Positions 37,488 through 46,417 of a stretch of DNA of 64,000 nucleotides are shown here, one piece after another (position 1 is the stretch's first letter; each line of letters starts with the position of its first letter). Source of the stretch: Commensalibacter papalotli. Its GTDB lineage: Bacteria > Pseudomonadota > Alphaproteobacteria > Acetobacterales > Acetobacteraceae. The notes beneath the pieces are model-generated. The model was not told the origin of the DNA and did no database searches. It was given only the letters and a program-made list of their open reading frames with translations. The stretch covers positions 143,382 through 207,381 of the forward strand of contig NZ_CAMXCI010000004.1 of assembly GCF_947179115.1 (NCBI RefSeq), in the 5' to 3' direction. The position numbers were made by a program, and so were the translations under genes.

Positions 37488-38699
37488 ATGAAACGCTTAT
37501 CATTTTTATTTTTGATGGCATTACCCAGTATTGCACATGCAAATCCAACGATGTCTCAAGGGGAATATATTTTCCGTGCCAGTGATTGTGCTGCGTGTCA
37601 TACAGCTCCCAATGGGAAAGAGCTTGCTGGAGGCGTTCGTTTTCCAACACCTTTGGGATATATTTATTCAACGAATATCACCCCTGATAAGAAATATGGT
37701 ATTGGAGATTGGAGTTATAACGATTTTGTTCGTGCAGTGCGTAAAGGTGTATCAAAAGATGGTCGCCATCTATACCCCGCCATGCCTTTTCCTTCTTATG
37801 TCAAATTAAGCGACGAGGATATGCGCGCTTTGTATGACTATTTAATGCAAGATGTCAAACCTCAAGAAGTTACCAATCGCCCATCAGATATTTCTTGGCC
37901 TTTGTCCATACGCTGGCCAATTGGTGCTTGGAATAGAATGTATACTGAAACCAAGCGTTTTCAACCACGCCAAGATAAGAGTGAACAATGGAACAGAGGC
38001 GCTTATCTTGTCCAAGGGCCTGGGCATTGTGGAACTTGTCACACACCTCGTGGTTTTGGAATGCAAGAAAAAAGCTTTGACGAACAAAAGGGCAGCTATC
38101 TAAGTGGTGCGCAGCTTGCTGGTTGGTATGCCCCCTCTATTCGTAACACGGGGTTTTCAAAAGAAGAAACCATTGATTTGTTAAAAAAAGGCCGCAGCAA
38201 GAACAAAGCTATTGCTGGCCCTATGGATGAAGTCGTAAGCGAAAGCACTCAATATTTATCAGACAAAGATCTTGATGCAATTGCAACCTATCTTGCTGAT
38301 ATGGATGATCACAAAAGCTCGGCTACTTCTGGGGCAAAAAAAACCATTAGTATTCTTCAAACTGAATATAATAATGGTGAGTTTATGTATAAACGATATT
38401 GTTCTACATGCCATGGAACAGATGGTAAAGGAAACGATCATGTCATTCCACCACTTCAAGGCAATTTAACCGTTAACAGTGAAGATCCATTAACATTAAT
38501 TCGCATTGTCTTAGAAGGTGGGGAAACCCCTGTCACTCATAATAACCTTCCTTATAAAATGCCAGGTTATCAATGGGTATTAACGGATAAAGATACTGCT
38601 GATGTGCTAAATTATATTCGCACTAACTGGGGCAATCATGCCGAATTGATTACACCAGAAGAAATAAAATCTACAAAAGAAACCATTAAAAAGAACTAG
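37488..38699 (+). CDS. Triple-heme cytochrome c, partner of the flavoprotein dehydrogenase
   Basis: 403 residues from the ATG at 37488; the longer upstream frame is a shadow inside spdH. Sec signal MKRLSFLFLMALPSIAHA. Three heme c sites are visible: CAACH (about residue 32), CGTCH (about 183) and CSTCH (about 308). This is the layout of the membrane-associated cytochrome subunits of acetic acid bacterial alcohol and gluconate dehydrogenases, which pass electrons to ubiquinone. It directly follows spdH (two-base gap), implying a dehydrogenase-cytochrome complex facing the periplasm. It is followed by a hairpin terminator. Confidence 0.88.
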   Translation: MKRLSFLFLMALPSIAHANPTMSQGEYIFRASDCAACHTAPNGKELAGGVRFPTPLGYIYSTNITPDKKYGIGDWSYNDFVRAVRKGVSKDGRHLYPAMPFPSYVKLSDEDMRALYDYLMQDVKPQEVTNRPSDISWPLSIRWPIGAWNRMYTETKRFQPRQDKSEQWNRGAYLVQGPGHCGTCHTPRGFGMQEKSFDEQKGSYLSGAQLAGWYAPSIRNTGFSKEETIDLLKKGRSKNKAIAGPMDEVVSESTQYLSDKDLDAIATYLADMDDHKSSATSGAKKTISILQTEYNNGEFMYKRYCSTCHGTDGKGNDHVIPPLQGNLTVNSEDPLTLIRIVLEGGETPVTHNNLPYKMPGYQWVLTDKDTADVLNYIRTNWGNHAELITPEEIKSTKETIKKN

Positions 38700-38702
38700 T
38701 TC

Positions 38703-38745
38703 AATAAACAACAGTGGGAATAAACACCACTGTTGTTTATTAATT
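38703..38745. terminator. Terminator after the cytochrome c gene
   Basis: AATAAACAACAGTGG (38703-38717) pairs perfectly with CCACTGTTGTTTATT (38727-38741) around a 9-base loop. It lies between convergent genes and has A/T-rich flanks on both sides, so it may be bidirectional. Confidence 0.75.
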
Positions 38746-38788
38746 AATTACATTTATAAAATATTTTTATTTCATATTCTGAGAAAGC

Positions 38789-39382
38789 TCAGTTCTTTTG
38801 AGCCAATAATGTCGCAAACCTTAGCTTAATTCGATTTCCATTTTGATCGGTTTTATGTAATAGCCCTGTATCTTCGTTATATTTTTTAATCGTCCATCCA
38901 TCATAATATGAAGCTAATTCTTTTAGTTTAAAAAGGAATGTAAAAAAATCCAAGGTGCAAGGATAATCATCGGTATCCATTGCAGACACAATTAAATTAT
39001 AGCCCCCTACTTTAGTCGCATTTTGCATATTTTTAATTATATTTGGAATAGAAGACGGCTGTAAAAACATTAAAACAACGGTTGATAAGATAAGGTCATA
39101 TTGCCCAGAAAAATCCATACCATTAAAATCAACAATTTTAGTAGTAATGGTGTTAATAGATTCATTAACACAAATCATATCAAGTTTTTGTATAGAATCA
39201 GGATTATGATCCCAAGCATCAACCGTAAAACCTTGCTGTGCCAAATAGAGACTATTTCTGCCTCCTCCACATCCTAAATCAAGTGCTTTTCCCACTTTTA
39301 ACTGAGGCATTGCCTCAACAATTTCAGAATGAGGATGCATTAAATTATATTTATTTGAAAAATAGTCTTTAGATAAATCCAT
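38789..39382 (-). CDS. tehB: SAM-dependent methyltransferase, TehB-like
   Basis: 197 residues from the ATG at 39382, chosen for the GGGAG ribosome site 7 bases upstream; this is also exactly the length of E. coli TehB. SAM-binding motif I: ALDLGCGGGRNSLYLAQQGF (about residues 32-51), then DAWDHNPDSI. Motif II-like YDLILSTVVLMFL. TehB methylates tellurite or other soft-metal oxyanions, but the family is broad and the true substrate is unknown. Convergent with the cytochrome c gene and upstream of nothing obvious. Symbol given by family resemblance. Confidence 0.72.
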   Translation of the reverse strand: MDLSKDYFSNKYNLMHPHSEIVEAMPQLKVGKALDLGCGGGRNSLYLAQQGFTVDAWDHNPDSIQKLDMICVNESINTITTKIVDFNGMDFSGQYDLILSTVVLMFLQPSSIPNIIKNMQNATKVGGYNLIVSAMDTDDYPCTLDFFTFLFKLKELASYYDGWTIKKYNEDTGLLHKTDQNGNRIKLRFATLLAQKN

Positions 39383-39590
39383 TTGATTTCTCCCTTTCTT
39401 AATAATGCATTTATAATATAGCTTTATAAAAAACATTATAACAATAAAAATTACTTTTATTTTTTAAAGAATAATTTGAGATTACATGCAGCAAGATACC
39501 TAATCATAAAAAGAAAAAACTTTATAGATTTTAAAACAATTTAAGATTACAAAGAGGATCTCTCTTGATTATAAGATTAAAGATATTTTG

Positions 39591-40631
39591 ATGAAAAAAA
39601 CAAACCTTTTTCTATTATGCGTTATTTTTTGGATGACCGCGGCGGCAGGTTTTTCTGGTTTTATGGGAAAATGGAGCTTTCGTGATACAGAAGATCGTTT
39701 CGGCATAGTCGAAATGCTGGATGGGACTGCGACCAAGCCTTTTGTGTATAGGCAATTAGGACCTATCATTGCGGATGGTTTTGTCCAGATTACGCCATCC
39801 AAGCTCAAAGAAACTATTGCAAAAAAAATAAAGCCTGAAAAGACGTTTTCTAAAGTATCAACACAGCTCAATATCGATCACAAGTTTAAATATAATATTA
39901 TCTATTATCTTTGCTTTTTATCGCTTTTCTTCAGCCTTTTTATATTAAGAAAAATATTACTTTACTTTAATTGCAGCCCAACGGCCTCTATTTTCGCCCC
40001 TGTCCTATTGATCCTTGCCTTTCCCTATATTCAAACATATGGGGGCTATTTTTATGATAGTATTGAAATCTTTTTTATGTCTGCGGCCTTTTTATGCGCA
40101 CTGAGAAAAAGGTATATTCTTCTCTTTTGTTTAATTCTTCCTGCAACGCTCAATAAAGAAGTCTTTTTTTTCTTCTTACCGACTTTGTATCCATTAATTC
40201 GTAATCATTTAGATTTTAAGAAATCGATTGTGTTAACCTCTGCAATGGTTATTACAGCAGGGATTGTCAATATTATTGTAAAAAAGCTTTATGCAGCCAA
40301 TCCTGGTGGTGTAGCGATTTTTCACTTGTTCGATAATTTAAAAAATTATATCAACCCTCTTACTTATATTAAATTCGAGACAACTTATGGCATTATTGGC
40401 CCTAAAAAAATGTCAATCATCTCTGTAATTATTATTCTTACAGTTTTTGTTAACGCATGGAAATATTGCTCCGATCTCTTGAAAAAACATATTTTTTTCG
40501 TTATTTGTATCAATTTACCGTTATTCTTACTGTTTTGTGCTACTGGAGAGTTACGTAATTTAAGTCTATTTTTCGTATCATTTACGGTAATGATGGGCTA
40601 TCTCATTGATAAAAAAAACTGTAGTGCGTAA
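39591..40631 (+). CDS. Multi-pass membrane protein of unknown function
   Basis: 346 residues from the ATG at 39591 (the longer frame uses TTG one codon upstream). An N-terminal anchor is followed by a soluble loop (about residues 25-90, with FRDTEDRF and FVYRQLGPI) and about eight transmembrane helices. The long first loop between helices and the acidic residues there resemble GT-C type polyprenyl-sugar-dependent glycosyltransferases, but I cannot identify the family. It is followed within 20 bases by gtrA and then UbiA- and PAP2-like genes, which supports a role with lipid-linked sugars. Confidence 0.6.
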   Translation: MKKTNLFLLCVIFWMTAAAGFSGFMGKWSFRDTEDRFGIVEMLDGTATKPFVYRQLGPIIADGFVQITPSKLKETIAKKIKPEKTFSKVSTQLNIDHKFKYNIIYYLCFLSLFFSLFILRKILLYFNCSPTASIFAPVLLILAFPYIQTYGGYFYDSIEIFFMSAAFLCALRKRYILLFCLILPATLNKEVFFFFLPTLYPLIRNHLDFKKSIVLTSAMVITAGIVNIIVKKLYAANPGGVAIFHLFDNLKNYINPLTYIKFETTYGIIGPKKMSIISVIIILTVFVNAWKYCSDLLKKHIFFVICINLPLFLLFCATGELRNLSLFFVSFTVMMGYLIDKKNCSA

Positions 40632-40649
40632 TATTTTGTTTAGTGCAAT

Positions 40650-41051
40650 ATGAATATACAAACTTGCAAAGATTTCATTCGACTATTTATACGCTATTTT
40701 GCAGTAGGGTTAATTAACACCTCGGTGCATTGGGCTGTTTTTTATACATGCTTTTATGGTTTTCATAAATCTCAGACCATAGCAAACTTTATTGCTTTTT
40801 GTTGCTCTACCAGTTGTAATTTTTTCTTAAATGCAAAATGGACTTTTAATTCATCTGTAACCGTTACCAAATATATTTTGCTTTTTACCTTTCTGGGCAG
40901 TTTATCTCTCATTATGGGTTATATTGCTGATCGCCTTCACCTTCCCAGCTTAATTACTTTAATTGGTTTTTCAGGAACTTGTCTTGTCTGTGGTTTCTTA
41001 TTTTCTAAATATGTTATATTCAAAGATACCAACACAACAACTGCTACTTAA
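40650..41051 (+). CDS. GtrA-family membrane protein
   Basis: 133 residues, four transmembrane helices. GtrA signature: RYFAVGLINTSVHWAVFYTC (first helix), then ANFIAFCCSTSCNFFLNAKW-TF and a C-terminal ILFSKYVIFK-like end. GtrA proteins are thought to flip or support polyprenyl-phosphate-linked sugars. In mycobacteria a GtrA homologue (Rv3789) acts with decaprenyl-phospho-arabinose synthesis; the adjacent UbiA and PAP2 genes repeat that association. Confidence 0.83.
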   Translation: MNIQTCKDFIRLFIRYFAVGLINTSVHWAVFYTCFYGFHKSQTIANFIAFCCSTSCNFFLNAKWTFNSSVTVTKYILLFTFLGSLSLIMGYIADRLHLPSLITLIGFSGTCLVCGFLFSKYVIFKDTNTTTAT

Positions 41052-41063
41052 CAAAGTCCACTT

Positions 41064-41936
41064 ATGAATAATGCTGCACCAAAAAAAAATAACCTTATTG
41101 GGTTAATAAAACTTATTCGGCCAAAACAATGGGTTAAAAATATTTTTCTATTTGCACCCTTGGTTTTTTCCAAAGAATTTTTGCATCTTCATTCTGTATA
41201 TCATGTGATCTTTGCAGCATTTTTATTTTGTATTGCAGCCTCGGCGGTTTATATCGTTAATGATTTAAATGATATGGAACGCGACAGAGCCCATCCTGAA
41301 AAACGTAAAAAACGTCCTTTGGCGTCTGGTGAACTCACCGTTCAAAGTGCCATTATTTTACTGGGGTTTCTATACGCAGCCTTGATTGCTGCATGGTTCA
41401 TCACACCACATGTTATTTACGTTATAGCTGTTTATATTATCCTTAACCTTCTCTATAGTTTTAAGCTTAAAAATGAACCTGTAATAGAGATCTTTATCGT
41501 TGCTTTTGGCTTCGTCTTACGGGTATATGCAGGTGCTGTTGCGTTAAATGTTCCTGTATCAAACTGGATGTTTGTAACTACACTTAGTCTTTCTTTGTAT
41601 TTAGCATCAATTAAGCGTAGACAAGAGCTTATTCAAAATGGTTCACAAAGCAGAGGGGTTTTAAGTCATTACTCGGTAACATTGATTAATCGCTTTGCTG
41701 AAATGTCCGCAACAACGGCAATTATATTTTACAGCCTCTATGTTATGACGGTGCAGTCTAAATTAATTATAACTATTCCTTTTGTTATGTTTGGTTTATT
41801 TCGATACTGGTTTATTGTTGAAACCTTAAAAGGTGGGGAATCTCCAACTGATGTCGTCATTTATGACAAACAAATCTTGTTAACGGTTTTACTCTGGGCT
41901 GGATTTTGTATATGGGCATTAATTCCACAAGGATAG
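41064..41936 (+). CDS. UbiA-family prenyltransferase, decaprenyl-phosphate phosphoribosyltransferase-like
   Basis: 290 residues, about eight or nine helices. LIRPKQWVKNIFLFAPLVFS followed by VYIVNDLNDMERDRAHPEKR is the form seen in DPPR synthases (Rv3806c type) rather than ubiquinone or heme prenyltransferases. The first Asp-rich motif is NDLNDMERD and the second lies in SPTDVVIYDKQ. Predicted reaction: PRPP plus polyprenyl phosphate to polyprenyl-phospho-5-phosphoribose. No DprE1/DprE2 epimerase is in the window, so the final sugar (ribose or arabinose) is open. Confidence 0.78.
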   Translation: MNNAAPKKNNLIGLIKLIRPKQWVKNIFLFAPLVFSKEFLHLHSVYHVIFAAFLFCIAASAVYIVNDLNDMERDRAHPEKRKKRPLASGELTVQSAIILLGFLYAALIAAWFITPHVIYVIAVYIILNLLYSFKLKNEPVIEIFIVAFGFVLRVYAGAVALNVPVSNWMFVTTLSLSLYLASIKRRQELIQNGSQSRGVLSHYSVTLINRFAEMSATTAIIFYSLYVMTVQSKLIITIPFVMFGLFRYWFIVETLKGGESPTDVVIYDKQILLTVLLWAGFCIWALIPQG

Positions 41937-41949
41937 TTTGGAGAAAATA

Positions 41950-42363
41950 ATGAGTTTTTATAGTTACTTAATTACCCCATTTTTGGCTTGGCTGTGTACT
42001 GGATCTTTGAAATTCTTAATTAACTCTATCAAAGCAAAACAACTGGCTTTTAAGCTTATTGGATATGGAGGAATGCCCAGTAATCACAGTGCTATTGTGA
42101 CAAGTATGGCATCCCTTATCGCTTTTAAGCAAAGTATCAATAGCCCTGCTTTTGGTGTGGCTGTGACGCTGGCTTTTATTGTCATTATGGATGCCAATGG
42201 ATTGCGCCGAACTGTAGGTAAACATGCCATTGCCATTAATCAGGTAAATCTTGATAAAACAGAAATGCCTCCGTTAAGAGAGCGTGTTGGCCATTCAAAA
42301 GGAGAAATCTTGGCAGGGATCTGTGTTGGGATCTGCGTTGGTTATATTGCTCATTTAATTTAA
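41950..42363 (+). CDS. Divergent PAP2-family (DUF212) membrane phosphatase-like protein
   Basis: 137 residues from the ATG at 41950, with GGAG seven bases before it; the TTG start 12 bases upstream is less likely. Signature: GGMPSNHSAIVTSMASLIA, VIMDANGLRRTVGKHA and GHSKGEILAGICVGICVGYI. Three to four membrane helices. It would dephosphorylate a lipid-linked or isoprenoid phosphate, possibly the phosphoribosyl lipid made by the neighbouring UbiA-like enzyme. Ends the four-gene unit that starts at 39591. Confidence 0.82.
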   Translation: MSFYSYLITPFLAWLCTGSLKFLINSIKAKQLAFKLIGYGGMPSNHSAIVTSMASLIAFKQSINSPAFGVAVTLAFIVIMDANGLRRTVGKHAIAINQVNLDKTEMPPLRERVGHSKGEILAGICVGICVGYIAHLI

Positions 42364-42696
42364 ATTCGCAATCAATATAAATTATCAGATTTCATAATAT
42401 AGATTCGTTGAGAAAAAAATATACAAAACCCCTTTATTTTTAAAATATTTACAAAGCATAATGCAGAAACGTTTTTCATAAATTATTTCTCCCCTCAAAA
42501 ACAAAATTTAATTTGTTTAGAATGATTTATAAATCATTTTTTTTGTTTCAACCTTATTTTAATAACATTTTATGATGAAAATTATTTTTATATTCTGAAT
42601 GTTACCGGCTGATCATAATTTGTTTATTTTGAAACACACCCATACAAATGCTAAGCTACTCAAGTTTAAATGACTATATCGTTAAAGGAATCCTAA
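42364..42696. other. Intergenic region, probable promoter of the patD operon
   Basis: 333 AT-rich bases with no frame of note. TTGAAA near 42629, 17 bases and TAAGCT make a plausible but imperfect promoter before patD. AAAGGA lies a few bases before the patD ATG. Nothing else stands out. Confidence 0.35.
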
Positions 42697-44130
42697 ATGA
42701 GCGTAACAAAATTAAAACATTTTATTAATGGAAAATTTGTTGAAGCTAAGTCTTCTGAGTATTTTGATCTTATCAGCCCAGTAACTGGCAAAGTGATTGC
42801 CCAGTCCCCTATTGCTACTCAAGAAGAAGTAGACGCAGCATACGCAGCTGCCAAAGAGGCATTTAAAGTGTGGGGCAGAACAACCCCGTCTGAACGTCAA
42901 AAAGCTTTGTTAAAATTGGCTGATGCAATTGAAGCAAACAGCGATGCACTCGTTGACGCACAAAGCCGTAACACAGGACAAATCAAATCCTTAATCGCAT
43001 CTGAAGAAGTTGCGGTTTCTGCGGATCAAGTTCGTTTCTTTGCTGGTGCTGCACGTTGTTTAGAAGGCAAAGCAACAGGTGAGTATATGCACGGATTAAC
43101 CTCCAGCATTCGCCGTGAACCTTTGGGTGTTGTTGGCCAAGTTGCGCCTTGGAACTATCCTTTAATGATGGCTATTTGGAAAATTATTCCTGCATTGGCT
43201 GCGGGTAACACGGTTGTACTAAAACCGAGTGATACAACACCAGAAAGCACTTTGTTGCTTGCTGAAATCGCAGCACCTTTCTTCCCAGAAGGCGCAATTA
43301 ACGTTCTTCTTGGTAAAGCTGCAACTGGATCACAAATCGTTTCTCATAAAACAGCAGCACTCGTTTCTATTACAGGCTCTGTTCGTGCTGGGATGGCTGT
43401 TGCTGAATCCGCTGCAAAAAACCTCACCCGTGCACATTTAGAATTAGGTGGCAAAGCGCCAGTTGTTGTGTTTGCTGATGCTGATCTTGAAAAAGCTGCT
43501 GCTCATATCGCCATGACTGGGTTCTTTAACGCAGGTCAAGATTGTACTGCAGCGACCCGCGTATTGGTTGAAGAATCTGTTCATGATAAATTCCTTGCTC
43601 TTCTTGCGAAAGAAGCAAAAGCAACTAAGTTTGGTTCTCCAGATGACAGTGATGCGCTTTATGGTGCATTAAATAATGAAAATCAATTAAAACATGTTCA
43701 AGGCTTTATTGATCGTCTGCCTCCTCATGCAAAAATCCAAGCTGGTGGTAAAGCAGGCAATCGTGAAGGCTTCTATTTCGAAGCAACCGTTATTAGTCAT
43801 CTGAAACAAGATGATGAAGTTGTTCAAAAAGAAATCTTTGGCCCAGTGATTACTGTTCAAAGCTTCAAGGACGAAGCAGACGGCGTATTCAAAGCAAATG
43901 ACGTAGAATTTGGATTAGCATCCAGCGTTTGGACTAAAAATCATGCACGTGCAACACGCCTTTCACGTGATCTAGACTTTGGAACCGTATGGATTAACAC
44001 CCATATTCCTTTAGTTGGTGAAATGCCTCATGGTGGTTTCAAACATTCTGGTTATGGTAAAGATTTATCTTCATATGGTTTAGAAGAATATACACGCGTT
44101 AAACACGTTATGGCCTCTAACGAAGACTAG
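42697..44130 (+). CDS. patD: Gamma-aminobutyraldehyde dehydrogenase-like aldehyde dehydrogenase
   Basis: 477 residues. NAD-dependent aldehyde dehydrogenase: GVVGQVAPWNYPLMMAIWKI, the catalytic glutamate in LELGGKAPVVVF (about residue 248) and catalytic cysteine in GQDCTAATR (about 283). It resembles E. coli PatD closely, including GEYMHGLTSSIRREPLG and FGTVWINTHIPLV-EMPHGG. It would oxidise 4-aminobutanal to GABA. It is followed by a SnoaL-like gene and gabT, and 5 kb upstream lies a spermidine-dehydrogenase-like gene that could supply the aldehyde. Confidence 0.85.
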   Translation: MSVTKLKHFINGKFVEAKSSEYFDLISPVTGKVIAQSPIATQEEVDAAYAAAKEAFKVWGRTTPSERQKALLKLADAIEANSDALVDAQSRNTGQIKSLIASEEVAVSADQVRFFAGAARCLEGKATGEYMHGLTSSIRREPLGVVGQVAPWNYPLMMAIWKIIPALAAGNTVVLKPSDTTPESTLLLAEIAAPFFPEGAINVLLGKAATGSQIVSHKTAALVSITGSVRAGMAVAESAAKNLTRAHLELGGKAPVVVFADADLEKAAAHIAMTGFFNAGQDCTAATRVLVEESVHDKFLALLAKEAKATKFGSPDDSDALYGALNNENQLKHVQGFIDRLPPHAKIQAGGKAGNREGFYFEATVISHLKQDDEVVQKEIFGPVITVQSFKDEADGVFKANDVEFGLASSVWTKNHARATRLSRDLDFGTVWINTHIPLVGEMPHGGFKHSGYGKDLSSYGLEEYTRVKHVMASNED

Positions 44131-44140
44131 GATTTTTTGA

Positions 44141-44914
44141 ATGTCGAAAGAACAAAATAAAGCGTTAGTGCTCAAAGCACATAATATGCTCTTTTCTGAT
44201 AAAGATATCAAAGCGCTAGAGCTTTATTTCTCGTCAGATTTTATCGAGCATTCCCCTTTGGTTGCTGATGGTATTCCTGGTTTGAAAGAACTCGTCGCAA
44301 GCTGTCCTGACATGGACTATAAAGTCAGCCGTGTATTGGGTGATGATAATGGTCTTGTTGCACTGCATGGGCGCTTTGTCGGGCTTGATGAAAACCCATT
44401 GGTTGGATTTGATATTTATCGTGTAGAAAATGGTAAAATCGTCGAACATTGGGATGGTCTGGTTGCTGAAGCAGAAAAAAATATCAGTGGTCGTAGCCAA
44501 CTTGATGGTCCTAGCGAAGTTGATTCAAACGCAGATAGTGAAGCCAACCGTCAATTGGTTAAAAAATTCTTTACTGAAACCTTAATTGGTGGCGATTACA
44601 GCGGTTTTGAACGCTATAGTGATGGTAAAACATTCTATCAACACAGCCCTGATATTGGCGATGGTGTCCAACCTGTTATTGATTTCCTTGAACAACTGAA
44701 GGCAGATGGAACCGCGTTACATTACGATAAAATTCACCGCACTGTTGCCGATGGTCAATTTGTTCTGACCCATTCCGAAGGATCTATTGCTGGTGCACGT
44801 CATGCTTATTTTGAGCTTTGGCGCGTAGAAAATGGTAAAATCATTGAGCTATGGGATTCTATTCCAGCAGTCCCAAGCGATGAAGATGCTGTTCATAATT
44901 ATGGTATTTTTTAA
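44141..44914 (+). CDS. Tandem SnoaL-like (NTF2-fold) protein
   Basis: 257 residues made of two SnoaL-like cone-shaped domains, about 1-118 and 130-257. The halves are clearly related: EHSPLVADGIPGLKELV with FDIYRVENGKIVEHWDGL, and QHSPDIGDGVQPVIDFLEQL with FELWRVENGKIIELWDS. Each has the conserved His (EHSP / QHSP) and the ENGKI-E-WD end. SnoaL proteins are small isomerases, hydrolases or ligand binders; no catalytic role is assigned here. It is ten bases after patD and before gabT, likely one operon. Confidence 0.8.
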   Translation: MSKEQNKALVLKAHNMLFSDKDIKALELYFSSDFIEHSPLVADGIPGLKELVASCPDMDYKVSRVLGDDNGLVALHGRFVGLDENPLVGFDIYRVENGKIVEHWDGLVAEAEKNISGRSQLDGPSEVDSNADSEANRQLVKKFFTETLIGGDYSGFERYSDGKTFYQHSPDIGDGVQPVIDFLEQLKADGTALHYDKIHRTVADGQFVLTHSEGSIAGARHAYFELWRVENGKIIELWDSIPAVPSDEDAVHNYGIF

Positions 44915-44956
44915 TATAATCGACATTAAAAAAACGATTCATATAACGAGAAAAAA

Positions 44957-46237
44957 ATGAAAAACTCTGACTTGATGAAACGCAAAGAAAAAGCAATGCC
45001 AAAAGGCTTTGCTATTGGTTTTCCATTCTTTGCAGACCGTGCAAAAAATGCTGAGATTTGGGATGTAGAAGGCAACCGCTATATCGATTTTATTGGTGGT
45101 ATTGGCGTATTAAATACGGGTCATACGCATCCAAAAATTACAGCTGCTGTCAAAGCACAAATTGATAAATTCTCTCATACTGCTACTCAAGTAGTTGGAT
45201 TTGAAAACATCATTACTCTAGCAGAAAAAGTCTGTGAAAAAGCCCCTATTTCTGGCGATAAAAAAGCTGTATTTTTCTCAACAGGTGCAGAAGCCGTTGA
45301 AAACGCCGTAAAAATTGCTCGTGCTGCAACAAAACGCTTTGGAGTGATTGCGTTTGATGCTGGATATCATGGTCGTACCATTTACACATTGGCAATGACG
45401 GGTAAAGTTGCCCCTTATAAGCAAGATTTCGGAGTAATGCCTGGTGGTATTTTCCGCATTCCTTTCCCTGTTAAAAGCTTTGGTGTTACAGAAGAAGCAG
45501 CATTAATTGCTTTGGAAAAACTCTTCAAAACGGATATTGCACCAACGGATGTTGCAGCAATTATTTTTGAACCAATCCAAGGTGAAGGTGGCTTCCACTT
45601 TATGCCTCCTGCTTTTGCAAAGAAACTTCGTGAAATTGCTGATAAACACGGCATTAAAATCATTTGTGACGAAGTTCAATCTGGATACGGACGTTCTGGC
45701 ACATTCTTTGCCACCGAACAACTTGGTATTGAACCAGACCTTATGACAACAGCCAAAAGCCTTGCTGGTGGATATCCTTTGTCTGGTGTTATTGGTAAAG
45801 CAGATATTATGGACAGCGTTTCCCCAGGTGGATTGGGTGGAACCTATGCTGGTAGCCCGGTAGCTGTTGCTGCGGCTCTGGCAGTTCTTGAAGTCTTTGA
45901 AGAAGAAAACCTTTTGCAACGTAGTAATGATATCGGTAAGAAAGTTGCCGCATTCTTGGACGGATTGAAATCAAAAGGTGGTGTCTTTGCCCGTATTGGC
46001 GAAATTCGTCATCGTGGTGCGATGCTTGCATTTGATATTCTTGATGCTCAGGGTAAACCAGATGCAGATACAACAAAAAGCCTTGCTGGTCATGCCAGAG
46101 ATAATGGTCTGATGTTGGCTACTTGTGGTCTATTTGCGAACTCTATTCGTGTATTAGTTCCTTTAACTGTAGAAGAAAATATCTTGGATGAAGCATTAGG
46201 AATCCTTGAAAAATCCTTGGCTGCTGTTTTGAAATAA
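44957..46237 (+). CDS. gabT: 4-aminobutyrate aminotransferase
   Basis: 426 residues. PLP-dependent class III aminotransferase taking GABA plus 2-oxoglutarate to succinate semialdehyde and glutamate. Signatures: the phosphate/PLP region FFSTGAEAVENAVKIARAAT, YHGRTIYTLAMTGK, the DEVQSGYGRSGTF aspartate motif and the lysine in MTTAKSLAGGYPLSGV. Length typical of GabT. Downstream of patD and the SnoaL gene, completing the aminobutyraldehyde route. A strong hairpin follows. Confidence 0.9.
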   Translation: MKNSDLMKRKEKAMPKGFAIGFPFFADRAKNAEIWDVEGNRYIDFIGGIGVLNTGHTHPKITAAVKAQIDKFSHTATQVVGFENIITLAEKVCEKAPISGDKKAVFFSTGAEAVENAVKIARAATKRFGVIAFDAGYHGRTIYTLAMTGKVAPYKQDFGVMPGGIFRIPFPVKSFGVTEEAALIALEKLFKTDIAPTDVAAIIFEPIQGEGGFHFMPPAFAKKLREIADKHGIKIICDEVQSGYGRSGTFFATEQLGIEPDLMTTAKSLAGGYPLSGVIGKADIMDSVSPGGLGGTYAGSPVAVAAALAVLEVFEEENLLQRSNDIGKKVAAFLDGLKSKGGVFARIGEIRHRGAMLAFDILDAQGKPDADTTKSLAGHARDNGLMLATCGLFANSIRVLVPLTVEENILDEALGILEKSLAAVLK

Positions 46238-46263
46238 TCTTTCACATAAGATATTAGTTATTA

Positions 46264-46300
46264 AAAAAGGCATTGTATTTTACAATGCCTTTTTCTTTTA
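46264..46300. terminator. Bidirectional terminator between gabT and the cyd operon
   Basis: AAAAAGGCATTGTA (46264-46277) and TACAATGCCTTTTT (46281-46294), a 14-bp perfect stem with a TTT loop and A/T tracts at each end. It serves both gabT and the convergent minus-strand cyd operon. Confidence 0.88.
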
Positions 46301-46318
46301 ATGTAATATTTTATAAAA

Positions 46319-46417
46319 CTAAGGAAATAGTTTGCGTGTAATTAGATAGGCGATAAGGTAAAAACATAAATAGACAAACGGTACACAAAAAATTACCCAC
46401 TCTAAATGACCACCCAT
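46319..46417 (-). CDS. 32-residue single-span membrane protein at the end of the cyd operon
   Basis: Its ATG (46417-46415) overlaps the stop of the cydX-like gene as TAATG. GGAG sits 6 bases upstream, inside the previous gene. The product is MGGHLEWVIFCVPFVYLCFY then LIAYLITRKLFP: one hydrophobic helix with a basic C-terminal end. Translational coupling, a ribosome site and a coherent helix make it credible although very short. It is not CydX (which is the gene just before). It might be a further accessory subunit of the bd oxidase; this is inference from position. Confidence 0.6.
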   Translation of the reverse strand: MGGHLEWVIFCVPFVYLCFYLIAYLITRKLFP

